NCBI RefSeq assembly: GCF_004193775.1
Contig: NC_041006.1
Span: forward strand, 18,406,093 to 18,470,092
DNA from: Glycine soja
Lineage: Eukaryota; Streptophyta; Magnoliopsida; Fabales; Fabaceae
Direction of reading: 5' to 3'
DNA length: 64,000 bases
Each line of letters begins with the position of its first letter. Positions within the stretch are counted from its first letter, which is position 1. A model generated the notes under the pieces. It was not told the origin of the DNA. It saw only the letters and a program-made list of their open reading frames with translations, and searched no databases. The position numbers and the translations under genes were made by a program. Below, in pieces: positions 42,608-55,290 of the stretch.

Positions 42608-43737
42608 TGAAAATGCAGTAACTAGAAAGTGATCCTAGGTCGTTTCCCAACGAGCAGTGACAAACCAAATGTTCATAATATACTTGCAGTAACAATAACG
42701 ATTGGGGGGGGGGGGTTTGGTTGTTTGGTAATTAAAGAGCAGAACAAGTAAACTGGAATACGAAAATACTAATATTAAAAACGGGTTGTTTCCTCTGATT
42801 CAGAAGCCATTCTCTTATCCTGGGTTATGGAAAATTCGTCCCTAACAGTCAACCACTTAATCCAACCCTGTTTCAATTTACTAAGCGAAAATCAACTTAG
42901 GGTTTTCAATACGTGATTAGGCACCACATACACCAGTTAGTCATTCGTCCATTAAGCATGAACGCAAGTTAGGCTCAGAGGCAATTAATTGAACACGAAG
43001 CATGCACTGATTAATATTCACGAAATTGGGATAACTGGTGAAGGGAAAACTGCCAGGAACCCACATTACAAGCGAAACCTCAAAGAGAGTTGGGCTTCGT
43101 CATCAAAAGGAAACAAAACTAGAAAATCTAGCCTTCCATGGATTCAAACAGAAAACGCAAATGAAACATGAAATAGAAACATAAATGAACAGAAACATAA
43201 ATGAACAGAAACGTAAATGAACAGAAACGTAAATGAAAGTAGAAGAAGAAGCACGAATGAACTCATAATTAGAAGCAGAAAATGGAAATTTGCATTAAGA
43301 ACGAAAATTGTAACAAGGGAACAGAAAAACGTGAAAACCTAAAACCAAAGCTCTGAATAATGAAAATAGCAGAATAGAATGCCTTGCACGAATCCCAAGG
43401 CAGCTATTTAAAAAGAGTCACTCAAAGTCACTGGGCCCTATTACAATACTCTAGCCCAAAACGAAATAAACACTGAACAACATAAAATAAAATTGCGAAA
43501 TTTCCTAATTAGAAATTAACTAAGGTAAGCGCTGCTTTATTTGCCCTCTTCAAGTCCACAACTAAAATCCGGATTAAGCCCAATGTTTCATTAATTCCTG
43601 AAATTAGATTAAAAACATCAAATTAGCTAAATGAGCCCAAATAATAAAACTGCCTAATTAATTGACAATTAAGACCAATCAATAATTAAAATGGTGCAAA
43701 AAGGGTTTAGAAAATAGAAGAAAATGATGGCACATCA
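42608..43737 (-). repeat. 3' LTR of element H (about 1130 bp)
   Basis: On the minus strand it starts TGATGTGCCATC (43737) just after a polypurine tract and ends GCATTTTCA at 42608. The start is well supported. The end is the best TG/CA match next to element F sequence, but without the second LTR it is tentative. A poly-G run lies at 42704-42716. Confidence 0.65.
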
Positions 43738-45259
43738 AAACCCCCCATACTTAGCCTTTTGCACTCCTGGGCAAAATGAAACAAAGAACAAAATCCAAGG
43801 ATATCAAAGAGAGACAAACAAACACATTCATATATTTCTCAATGAACATCAAGGATTGAAAGGAATGGGTAACATCTAACATAAGGAGATCCAAAAAGTC
43901 AAGACATTCATGAAAATCATCCAAGCAACCCAATCATGGCAAAATAGTTAATCAGCTCAAGAATGAAAAGTGATAAAGCCTCACAAGATATACACTCTAT
44001 CTCTCAAGTGTCTAGGCTACTATTTACCCTCAAAGCACCCATGAAAGCAAACACCACATAGACTTGGCAAGATTCTAAAATTGACAATCAACCCACAAAC
44101 ACAAGCACATGAGGATCAAAAGGTCTTTTAAGGTTGTAATGGGGCCAAGGACAAGGTATGGAGAAATATGGAATAAGTGGCTAAATCCCAAAGGAATAGA
44201 GGAGCAAAGGGGAATAAGTGCATATTAAGAAAAAAATAAGAAAATAAAAAGAAGTAAAGATAAAAATTAAACATGAAGAGTAGAACCAAGAGTTTCATCA
44301 TTCTTGTGCCATTTAAGATCTTATTCACTCAACTTTATTGCTTTTCTTTTTCTTTTTTCGAATTTTTTTTTTCGAATATTTTTTTTTTATTCTTTTTTTT
44401 TATTCTATAGCCTTTGAGAAACAACATTTCATTCAGCATGTCCAACATTTAACCAATATACAATGTACATCAAGTATGGCCCAAAATACATCATGAAGCA
44501 TAGCCAACAAAACAAGTTGTCCAATGAAACAAAAACCCCCCACACTTATTCCCAAAACAATTCCAAAGCTCCAAAATTCCTTAAGGATATGGTGATATCA
44601 TGGTTTTTCACTTAAGGCTTGTAGTGAGCTTCAAAACAAGGAAAGGGAAACAAGGCTCAAAAGGGCTATCAAAGGAATTAATTCAAGGTAAGTCCATTTG
44701 GCTAGAAGCTTATAAGAACAAAATTGCCTCAATCATTTCCAAATATGCATGTGAATTAGGACGCATCAACAAGAATCAAGCCAAGGCTATTGTGCAAGCA
44801 ATCAATGGGGCAAAACACACCAAATGATTATGATGATGGATGGCTCAAATTCTCACAAAGGTAAACTCATCACTTTCAAATTGAGCTTTCAAAACTATCA
44901 TGACATGTAGAGAAGAATCAAGGATTTCAAGTCACAAAATGTCAAGAACTTTTATTTTCAAAACAATTACCCATTTCTTGAACATATCCTATAATTCAAA
45001 GAAAAACATGAAAATTCGTACGTGCACACAAAATTGACCCAAAATATTAAACTGAAAATCCGATAAAACTAACAACATTAACAAATTAACACAACTAACA
45101 AATTAACAAAACCAACAAAACTAGCAAAACCAAAGAACACTCCCCCCCATACTTAAACAACACATTGTCCTCAATGTAGCACAATTAAAAGATTAAAAAC
45201 AATTAAATCATCAAAGAGAATCGGACAAGTGTAATAAAAGCAAAGAAGGAGATAGGAAA
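43738..45259 (-). other. 3' UTR of element H
   Basis: AT-rich, non-coding. At 45143-45175 it carries the block CATTGAGGACAATGTG followed by TAAGTATGGGGGGG, which I recall as common after pol in Athila-like elements. No envelope gene seen. Confidence 0.65.
43740..43750 (-). other. Polypurine tract of element H
   Basis: Minus strand GTATGGGGGGTTT ends at the LTR start. Similar AAGTNTGGGGGG tracts recur near 44537 and 45146. Confidence 0.75.
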
Positions 45260-48200
45260 AGAAAAACTCCCTAAGTCATGGTGGAGTAAGGAAGTCTCTT
45301 CCACCACTACGTCCACTAAAGAAGGGTTCGTGAGGAATGGCTTAAGTCGATGTCCGTTGACCTTGAAGCTCTTGTTTGTGGAGTCGCTTTTGATCTCAAC
45401 TGTACCATAAGGAAAAACATTAGTAACAACAAAAGGACCAATCTACTTAGACCTCAACTTACCACTCATGAGTCCAAGCCTAGAATTATACAATAACACT
45501 TTTTTGCCCAACCACGAAGTCTTTTTTAACTATCATACTATCATGGAACTTCTTGGTCTTTTCTTTGTAGAACTTGGCATTCTCGTAGGCTTCTAGGCGG
45601 ATTTCATCTAACTCACTCAGTTGCAACTTCCTTTCCTCGCCAGCTTGATCCATAGAGAAGTTGCAAGTCTTCACTGCCCAGTATGCTTTGTGCTCAATTT
45701 CCACTGGAAGATGACATGCCTTTCCAAAGACAACCCGATAAGGAGACATTCCTATGGGTGCTTTGTAGGCAGTCCGATGTGCCCAGAGAGCATCATCAAG
45801 CCTGGTACTCCAATCTTTCCTGCTTGGCTGCACAATCTTCTCTAGAATTCTCTTGATTTCCCTGTTAGAAATTTCTGCCTGTCCATTAGTCTGGGAGTGG
45901 TATGGTGTGGATACCCTGTGTACCACCCCGTACTTTTTAAGCAGGGCATGCATTGTCCTGTTGCAAAAATGGGTTCCTTGATCACTAACAATTGCTTTAG
46001 GTACTCCAAACCTGCAAAACAGATTAGACCTGACAAAGTCTGCGACAACTTTAGCATCATTAGTTCTAGTGGGCTTGGCTTCCACCCATTTTGAAACATA
46101 GTCAACTGCAAGGAGAATGTAAATATAACCAAAAGAGACAGGAAAAGGACCCATGAAATCTATACCCCAGACATCAAACACCTCACAGAATAGCATAGGT
46201 TGCTGAGGCATTTGTTGTCGCCATGTAAGTGTATTTCCTGCTCTTTGACACTGCTCACAAGTGCTACAGATCTTCCACGCATCTTTAAAGATGGTGGGCC
46301 AATAAAAACCACAATCAAGCACTTTGCGAGCTGTCCTTTGAACACCCAGATGACCTCCCGGTGCGGAAGAATGACAGAACTGCAGGACTGAGTCAGTCTC
46401 ATGATCTGGAATGCACCGTCTAATGACCTGATCACTGCACAATTTCCACAAGTAGGGGTCATCCCAAATAAAATGCTTAGCATCACTTTTAATTTTATCT
46501 TTTTGGGCTTTAGATGCTAAGGGAGGAAAAACAGAAGCAACTAAATAATTGACAATATTAGCAAACCATGGAGTAGAAAGAGAGTCAGAAATACTATACA
46601 GTATATACAAATGATCATCCGGGAAACCATCCCGAATAGGTGAATCTGCATCAGGTACACGTTCGATCCGACTTAAATGATCAGCAACTAGATTTTGTGC
46701 TCCGCTCCTATCACGGATCTCCAAGTCAAACTCTTGGAGCCAGAGCATCCATCGGATCAACCTAGGCTTAGAATCAGCCTTCTTCAACAAGTACTTTAGA
46801 GTTGCATGGTCAGTATAAACAATAATGCGAGTACCAAGCAAATAAGATCGAAATTTTTCAAGAGCAAAAACTATGGCTAGAAGCTCTTTCTCAGTAGTAG
46901 TATAATTTGCTTGGGCAGCATCTAAAGTCCTAGAAGCATAATATATCACCCTGGCCAATTTATCAATTTTCTGAGCAAGGACAGCCCCCAATGCATAATT
47001 TGATGCATCACACATAAGCTCAAAAGGGGCTATCCAGTCGGGTGCCTGGATGATGGGGGTGGTAGTCAGCGCTCTTTTGAGGCAATCAAAAGCCTCTTTG
47101 CATCTGTCATTAAAGTCAAACTCCACCTCCTTTTGCAACAAGTTGGACAATGAAAGGGCTACTTTGCTAAAATCCCTTATAAAGCGCCTGTAGAATCCTG
47201 CATGATCAAGAAAAGATCGCACCTCTCGCACACAAGAGGGGTAAGGCAATTGTGAAATAACAGAAATTTTTGCAGGATCTACTTCAATACCCTTATTTGA
47301 AATAATGTGGCCTAAAACTATACCTTGCTCAACCATAAAATGACATTTTTCAAAATTTAGAACAAGGTTAGTTTCAATGCATCTATTCAAAACTTTTTCC
47401 AAACTATTCAAACAACCATCAAAAGAGGATCCATATACAGTGAAATCATCCATAAACACCTCTATGCAATTTTCTAAAAAATCACTGAAAATACTAATCA
47501 TGCACCGCTGGAAGGTACCAGGGGCATTGCACAAGCCGAAAGGCATCCTCCTATAAGCAAAAGTGCCGAAGGGGCAGGTGAATGTGGTCTTTTCCTGATC
47601 CTCAGGAGCAATAGTAATTTGCATATAACCAGAAAAACCATCAAGGAAACAGTAGTGGGATTTACCTGCCAGGCATTCAAGCATCTGGTCAATGAATGGC
47701 AGGGGAAAATGGTCCTTTTTGGTAACCTGGTTCAGCCTCCTATAGTCAATGCAGACTCTCCAACTGTTCTGCACCCGAGTAGGAATCAGCTCCTCCTTCT
47801 CATTTCTGATCACTGTGAGGCCAGTCTTCTTTGGGACTACCTGGACGGGACTCACCCATTGGCTATCGGAGATAGGATAAATGATTCCAGCTTGCAAAAG
47901 CTTGGTTATCTCCTTCTTCACTACATCAAGAATCACCGGGTTGAGTCTTCTTTGTGGTTGTCTTACTGGTTTAGCTCCATCCTCTAAATTTATTCGATGC
48001 ATACATATGGATAGGCTAATACCAGGAATGTCTGCCAGGGTCCAGCCTATAGCCTTCTTTTGCTTCTTGAGAACTGACAACAACTTCTCCTCTTGCTCAT
48101 CAGCAAGGGAAGCAGATATAATCACTGGAAAACTCTTGCTATCATCCAGGTAAGCGTATTTTAAATTTGATGGCAGAGGCTTCAATTCTGGTGTGGTCGG

Positions 48201-50936
48201 CTGGACAGTGGTGGAAGGGGATGGTTTCTCAGCCTTTACCTCATAAAGAAAGTCAGAGGTATGTGTACTTCCTGAAACATGGTTAGTCCTATCTGACTCT
48301 ATAAAATCAATCTCAAGAGGTAAAACACCACCACCAGGCATGCAATCAATATCACTCTCAGATTCACTCTCAGCATCAAATTCAGACATATGATCAAGTA
48401 CAATTTCAGACTCAATGCATGAAGAGTGAGAGGCACGCAGATTAGAATAAAGATCAGTCATGTATTCATCAACAACATGGTCAATTATTTCAGCACGAAA
48501 TACAGAAAGATCTTCAGATGGGTATTTCATAGCATCCAGAATATTAAAATGAACATTTATATCACCAAACTCCATGGACAGTGTGCCTGCATAAACATCT
48601 ATCTTAGTTCTAGCAGTTTTCATAAAGGGTCTGCCTAGAATGATGGGAACTGATCCTTGAGAAAATCCATCTTCCATATTCAAAATATAAAAATCAACAG
48701 GGAAAATCAGTTCACCAACTCTAACTAAGACATCTTCTATGAAACCAACAGGGTAGGCAACACTTCTATTAGCTAAATGAATTACCACATCAGTTGACTG
48801 CAAGGGGCCTAGAGATAGAGAATTAAAAATAGACAGAGGCATAACACTAACAGAAGCTCCTAAATCTAGCATGGCATTGTCAAACTTACTATTCCCTATG
48901 ATACAAGGTATGCTGAATGTACCTGGATCTTTGCATTTTTCAGGAATTTGAGGAACAGATTTACCAATCAATGCGGAGACATTTCTGCCCATGCTAATCT
49001 GTTCACTTCCTTTAAGCTTCCGCTTATTAGTGCACAACTCCTTCAAGAATTTGGCATATCTTGGAATTTGCTTTATTGCATCCAACAGAGGTATGTTTAC
49101 CTCTACCTTTCTAAACGTTTCCAAGATCTCTTTCTCTGCCTCTTCCATTTTTTTGTTGGAAACTGCTCTTGGAGGGAATGGAAGAGGGGGAATGTGCTGC
49201 TTCTGCAAATCAGAATTACCTGTGGAAGAAGATTCGCCTGCACAGAAATTGTTAGGTAAATTTTTGTCATCACCTTTTTCTGGGATAGAGTGAAGTTTGG
49301 CAGGTTCATTTGCAGATGAGGAAGGTGCTATGGGTTGAGGTCCTTGACATTGCTTTCCCAACCTCAATGAAATGGCACTGACATTTTTGGGATTTTGGAC
49401 AGCTTGAGAAGGCAGCTTGTCAGAATTCTGAGACTGTTGTTGATTCAATCGGGTAGCCAATTGTCCCATCTGATTGGTTAAGCTCTGAATGGAGGCTCTG
49501 GTCTCTTGCTGAAACTGCATGTTCTGCATAGTCATTTGCCTCACAAGTTCTTCGAGGGAAGGTTGTGGAGGGGCCTCAACTGTTGGCTGTTTCTGGGGTT
49601 GTTGCTGTTGTTGGATTGGTGGAGGAATGTATGGTCTGCTTGGGCCAGCAGCATTTTGGAAGGAAGGAGCAGGCTGCTGTTGTTGTTGCTGAGGGCTGGA
49701 CCATCTGAGGTTAGGGTGATTCCTCCATCCAGGGTTGTATCTATTGCTGGAGAGGTCATAATTGCTCTGCTGTAGTTGATTTTGCTGTTGAGGTTGAGGA
49801 GGTCTATTGTAAATATTTGCAGCATAAGGTTCAGGCTGCTCAATTGCTCCAGGTTGCTGCATGGAAGGGCAAAGGTCTGTATGGTGGTCAGCAGAGGAGC
49901 ACAAACCACAAACCCTTGCGACAGGTACAGATTTCTGATTCAAGGCCAGCTGGATTACCAAGTTAACCAATGCATCCAGTTTGCCTTCAAGCTTCTTAGT
50001 TTCAGATGATGCAGATGGGTTTGTAGCTACCTCATGCACTCCTCTAATGACTATGGCATCATTTATGGCGCTAAACTGCTGGGAGTTGGAGGCCATCTTC
50101 TCAATTAAATTTCTGGCTTCAGCAGGAGTCATGTCTCCAAGGGCTCCACCACTAGCAGCATCTATCATACTTCTCTCCATATTACTGAGTCCTTCATAAA
50201 AATATTGGAGAAGAAGCTGTTCTGAAATCTGATGGTGGGGGCAACTGGCACATAGTTTCTTAAATCTCTCCCAGTACTCATACAGGCTCTCTCCACTGAG
50301 TTGTCTAATACCTGAGATATCCTTCCTGATGGCTGTGGTCCTGGAAGCAGGGAAAAATTTCTCTAAGAATACTCTCTTAAGGTCATCCCAGCTCGTGATG
50401 GACCTTGGAGCAAGGTAATACAGCTAGTCCTTTGCCACTCCCTCTAATGAATGAGGAAAAGCCTTCAGAAATATGTGATCCTCTTGGACATCTGGGGGTT
50501 TCATGGTGGAGCAGACAATGTGAAATTCTTTCAAATGTTTGTGCGGGTCTTCACCTGCAAGGCCATGAAACTTTGGAAGCAAATGAATCAGTCCAGTTTT
50601 AAGAACATATGGGACATCCTCATCAGGGTATTGGATGCACAAGCTTTCGTAGGTGAAATCAGGTGCAGCCATTTCCCTTAGAGTCCTCTCACGGGGTGGA
50701 GGTTGTGCCATGTTATCAGAATGTGCAAAATCAGAATGCTCAGAATCAGAATACTCAAAATTATAATGCTCAAGATCAGGATGTTCAAAATCACCAATAA
50801 CAGAATGCACAGCTTCACCAGTAATGGAATGCTCAGAATGATCAAAAGGTATAAAATGATGCCTAACTAATCTATGAAATGTCCTATCTATCTCAGGATC
50901 AAAGGGTTGTAAGTCAGATGGATTGCCTCTAGTCAT
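45260..50936 (-). pseudogene. gag-pol polyprotein of element H, nearly intact
   Basis: One frame runs from ATG at 50936 to 45486 (1817 codons), broken only by TAG at 50424-50426, probably a changed TGG. A repetitive His/Glu/Ser/Asp N-terminus precedes the gag core (LLPKFHGLAGEDPHKHLKEF). Counting from M at 50180: CCHC knuckle 91-104 ([14 protein letters not shown]); Gln-rich stretch 127-255; protease DLGAS 439-443; RT from about 745 with FMDD 909-912; RNase H Asp 1058, 1124 and 1167; integrase HHCC (His 1270, His 1277, Cys 1305, Cys 1308) and DDE at 1341, 1400 and 1436. Near 45500 an extra A in an A-run shifts the frame. The C-terminal residues ([38 protein letters not shown]) follow to about 45260 with one more stop. 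All catalytic residues are present. Confidence 0.92.
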
Positions 50937-50943
50937 ACACTAC

Positions 50944-52828
50944 TGTCGCAACCTACCCTTCGGCGGGAGGGCGACGCGAGACTCGCGGGATGCGTGTTCC
51001 ACGAAAGGAATACGCGCGGAGTCGCCACCAACGTTTATTTGAGGAAAACGTCGGAAAAACCGGAAAAGACGCGATCTACGAACTTTTTAGTGAAAGGTTC
51101 GGGAGTTGTATTTACGCACGGGGAAGGTATTAGCACCCCACACACCCGTCCCAAGGGACGGCAGCCTTTAATCGAATGTGCAAACATGACTTTGATTTTT
51201 ATGTTCCCTTTTATGTTCTTATATCCTTTATACCCTTTTTATATTTTTTCCTTTTTGTGGTCGACAAGGGTGTTTCCCTTTGCTCCTACGTATTCCTCAA
51301 TTGCGATGAGGAAATCAGACCTACGTAGTTCTTTCGGAACAAAGTGTTTGGTTAAGTTGTTTTTGTCTTTTTTGCAAAATTTGAACAAAAGGTCATTTAA
51401 GGTGTTGGACCATTAAACGTTCTTTTGATTTTGAAAGGAGAGAAACGTTAAGGCGTTGGACCATTAACGATCTCTTGGGGTGGTCGACAAAAGCGGGGCT
51501 TTTGCTCCTACGTATCCTCAATGAGGAACTCAGACCTACGTAGTTCTTTCTTATCAAGTGATTCTTTTTTTACTTAAGTGGTGATCATTTTAAGGCGTTG
51601 GACCTTAAAAATGATCCATTTTACTTAGTGAGAAATTGAAATGACGAACTTCAAAAGCCTATTTTTGTGGACGAGCTTGACTAGGCGAGTTGATTTTAGC
51701 CTTAGTTTCACTTTAGTTATTAATCAATTCGATTAAGAATGAGAAATCCCAAAGAGAAAACGTCCGATTGATTTTCCGCTTTATTTTACTAAAAGATGTT
51801 TTTTTTTATTATTATATTATTTTTTACCTCTTTTTGATTTCCAACGTGGTTACGGCATGACCGAACGGTCGGAATTTATTTTAACCGAAGTTAATGGATA
51901 ATACAATTCAAATGTTCGGTGGAAATTTATTTTATTTTTAAGTTAAGCGAGAAATGACTTAAGCAAAATGGCTTAAGCATGTCAACAGGGGGTATAAAAA
52001 GTAAACAAAACGAGAATAAAAATGCACGAAACACAATGTGGACCACTACGGGTACATAGAATGAATCGAAAAGCTTGGTTCGAGGTACTTACCCGTTGAA
52101 GATCGAAGAACGATGAAGAACGAATGAAGAACGTCGAAGAACGGTTGAAATCTTTGCGAAATTCCTCACGGAAAACGTTACGGAAGCGTTTCGGAAGCGC
52201 CTCGGCTTAGATTTTCTTCACGGAAACAATTTTTCCAAGCAAATTCGAAAGAGAGAGAAGTGCCTAAGGGGCTGGACCCCTTCCTTCTTCATTTCCTCCC
52301 CTATTTATAGCAAAATAGGGGAGGTGGTTGCCGCCCAGCTCGCCCAGGCGAGCTCAGCTCGCCCAGGCGAGCAGGGTTGCTTCCTCCAGAAGCAACCGCC
52401 TTCTGGAGGAATCTTCTGGAGGGCCCAAATGGGCCTGGGTGCTATTTGCACCCCCATTTTTACTAAGTACACCCCCCTCTGCTGTTTTTTGGTAATTCTT
52501 TTTTCGTAAAGTTACGGAAACTTACGAATTTCGTAACGATACTTGTTTTCTTTCCGTAATGTTACGGAACCTTGCGGATTACATAATCATCCCCTTTTTG
52601 ACTTACGGAATGTTACGGAACCTCACTTAATTATGCAACGATGCTTCCATTTGATTTCCGATGTGTCACGGAAACTTACGGATTGTGCATCAACATTTTT
52701 TTTTGGTTTTTCGGCATGTCCTGGAATTTCATAAATTGCCTAATGATGGGTGCCAAGCACCTCACAAGGACCAAAGAATGGTCGCATGTCATCAAGCAAA
52801 GGTCCCCGGACGAAATTAGGGTATGACA
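50944..52828 (-). repeat. 3' LTR of element B (1885 bp)
   Basis: TGTCGCAACC at 50944 to GGTATGACA ending at 52828. It is longer than A's because about 200 bp near 51345-51545 duplicate the GTCGAC/CTACGTA module and the GTTGGACCATTAA block. The GCTCGCC/GGCGAGC palindrome is also doubled (52335-52370). Confidence 0.92.
52295..52324 (-). promoter_or_regulatory. TATA palindrome of the element B LTR
   Basis: The same 12-bp arms and six-base loop as 27702-27731. Confidence 0.75.
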
Positions 52829-52832
52829 GTTG

Positions 52833-52845
52833 CCCCTCTTTACTT
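52833..52845 (-). other. Polypurine tract, element B
   Basis: AAGTAAAGAGGGG plus CAAC on the minus strand, next to the LTR start. Confidence 0.85.
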
Positions 52846-53330
52846 GTCTTTTATTGGAGATAAAAGAAAAGTAAAGATAAGACACTAATTTCGTCCCTCT
52901 CGATTTGACGAGAGTCGCGGGTGACCATAAAATCTCCACATGCAAATGACTTGTTGTTCCCAGAATTTCACAAATTGCCTAATGATGGGTGCCAAGCACC
53001 TCACAAGGACCAAAGAATGGTCGCATGTCATCAAGCAAAGGTCCCCGAAAATCAGTGTATGACACTAATTTCGCTCCTCTCGGTTGACGAGAGTCGCGGG
53101 TGACCGTGACTTGTCGTTCCTAGGATTTCACAAATTGCCTAATGATGGGTGCCAAGCACCTCACAAGGACCAAAGAATGGTCACATGTCATCAAGCAAAG
53201 GTCCCCGAAAATCAGTGTATGACACTAATTTCGCTCCTCTCGGTTGACGAGAGTCGCGGGCGACCATGAAATTTCCGCATGTAAATGACTTTGTTGTTCC
53301 CGGAGGAACAAAAGGTGCAGAAGACTGTGT
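52846..53330 (-). repeat. 3' UTR modules copied from the LTR end (element B)
   Basis: The same arrangement as 13164-13620 in A: two copies of the CCTAATGATGGGTGCC block and three of the CTCTCG/CGAGAG block. Confidence 0.8.
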
Positions 53331-53379
53331 CAGCCCCTGCATGCTATCAAGCGTTCTGTCTTACAGATAGCAAAAGAAT

Positions 53380-54915
53380 GGGTGCGAATAACCATAAGGT
53401 ATCTCCGCGTATCATGGGTGCAGAATGACCAAACTTGGTCTCTGCTTGTCATCGGGCCCGCCGCCTCTGGATGACAAAGGGGTGCGGATAACCGTAAGGT
53501 ATCTCCGCGTATCATGGGTGCAGAATGACCAAACTTGGTCTCTGCTTGTCATCGGGCCCGCCGCCTCCGGATGACAAAAGGGTGCGGATAACCGTAAGGT
53601 ATCTCCGCGTATCATGGGTGCAGAATGACCAAACTTGGTCTCTGCTTGTCATCGGGCCCGCCGCCTCTGGATGACAAAAGGGTGCGAATAACCATAAGGT
53701 ATCTCCGCGTATCATGGGTGCAGAATGACCAAACTTGGTCTCTGCTTGTCATCGGGCCCGCCGCCTCTGGATGACAAAAGGGTGCGGATAACCGTAAGGT
53801 ATCTCCGCGTATCATGGGTGCAGAATGACCAAACTTGGTCTCTGCTTGTCATCGGGCCCGCCGCCTCTGGATGACAAAAGGGTGCGAATAACCATAAGGT
53901 ATCTCCGCGTATCATGGGTGCAGAATGACCAAACTTGGTCTCTGCTTGTCATCGGGCCCGCCGCCTCTGGATGACAAAAGGGTGCGAATAACCATAAGGT
54001 ATCTCCGCGTATCATGGGTGCAGAATGACCAAACTTGGTCTCTGCTTGTCATCGGGCCCGCCGCCTCTGGATGACAAAAGGGTGCGAATAACCATAAGGT
54101 ATCTCCGCGTATCATGGGTGCAGAATGACCAAACTTGGTCTCTGCTTGTCATCGGGCCCGCCGCCTCTGGATGACAAAAGGGTGCGAATAACCATAAGGT
54201 ATCTCCGCGTATCATGGGTGCAGAATGACCAAACTTGGTCTCTGCTTGTCATCGGGCCCGCCGCCTCTGGATGACAAAAGGGTGCGGATAACCGTAAGGT
54301 ATCTCCGCGTATCATGGGTGCAGAATGACCAAACTTGGTCTCTGCTTGTCATCGGGCCCGCCGCCTCTGGATGACAAAAGGGTGCGGATAACCGTAAGGT
54401 ATCTCCGCGTATCATGGGTGCAGAATGACCAAACTTGGTCTCTGCTTGTCATCGGGCCCGCCGCCTCTGGATGACAAAAGGGTGCGAATAACCATAAGGT
54501 ATCTCCGCGTATCATGGGTGCAGAATGACCAAACTTGGTCTCTGCTTGTCATCGGGCCCGCCGCCTCTGGATGACAAAAGGGTGCGAATAACCATAAGGT
54601 ATCTCCGCGTATCATGGATGCAGAATGACCAAACTTGGTCTCTGCTTGTCATCGGGCCCGCCGCCTCTGGATGACAAAAGGGTGCGGATAACCGTAAGGT
54701 ATCTCCGCGTATCATGGGTGCAGAATGACCAAACTTGGTCTCTGCTTGTCATCGGGCCCGCCGCCTCTGGATGACAAAAGGGTGCGAATAACCATAAGGT
54801 ATCTCCGCGTATCATGGGTGCAGAATGACCAAACTTGGTCTCTGCTTGTCATCGGGCCCGCCGCCTCTGGATGACAAAAGGGTGCGGATAACCGTAAGGT
54901 ATCTCCGCGGGCTAC
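53380..54915. repeat. Tandem array, 100-bp unit, 15 copies
   Basis: The unit equals the 127-bp unit of element A minus 27 bp that hold one whole core-and-arm cassette. Each unit keeps TTGTCATC/GATGACAA around GGGCCCGCCGCCTCTG. Units come in two linked subtypes, GCGAATAACCATAAGG and GCGGATAACCGTAAGG. Reading frames here are repeat shadows. Confidence 0.95.
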
Positions 54916-54939
54916 CAGCTCTTGAGTCATGGCGACAAA

Positions 54940-55290
54940 AGGCGGTGTGGTCGACAAAAGCGAGGCTCTTGCTCCTACGTATCCTCCAATGAGGAACTCA
55001 GACCTACGTAGTTCTGGATAACTTGTGAGACTTGGAAAGTCTCCACCGGAAAATGCTGACATCTCCGGAAAGGGCGCAGATGACCATATTGGTCTCTGCT
55101 CGTGAATCACACTTGGGGTCACTGAATGACGAGGTGCGGATAACTGTAAGGTGTCTCCGCGGGCTACCAGCTCTTGAGTCATGGCGACAAAAGGCGGTGT
55201 GGTCGACAAAAGCGAGGCTCTTGCTCCTACGTATCCTCCAATGAGGAACTCAGACCTACGTAGTTCTGGATAACTTGTGAGACTTGAAAA
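54940..55290. repeat. Two copies of the GTCGAC/CTACGTA module in the 3' UTR of B
   Basis: About 54950-55020 and 55200-55270. Same structure as 14692-15030. Confidence 0.85.

Larger units (their letters stand above)
42608..50943 (-). mobile_element. Element H: Athila-like retrotransposon (envelope-less), 3' and coding part
   Basis: On the minus strand: gag-pol (50936 to about 45260), a 1.5-kb 3' UTR, PPT and 3' LTR (43737-42608). No envelope-like ORF lies between pol and the LTR, as in the Diaspora-type soybean members of the Athila lineage that I recall. Its 5' LTR and leader lie beyond element B, which inserted seven bases upstream of the gag ATG. Confidence 0.85.

Noticed and set aside
42704..42716. 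Poly-G run (also poly-C near 9051-9064) as a functional element
   Set aside because: Single homopolymer runs with no context, and prone to sequencing error.
43738..45259. Envelope-like ORF in element H
   Set aside because: No long minus-strand frame or transmembrane-like segment is present between pol and the 3' LTR.
53380..54915. Centromeric satellite (CentGm-like) array
   Set aside because: Unit lengths of 100, 127, 128 and 29 bp and the location inside retrotransposon 3' UTRs do not fit a free centromeric satellite of about 91-92 bp.
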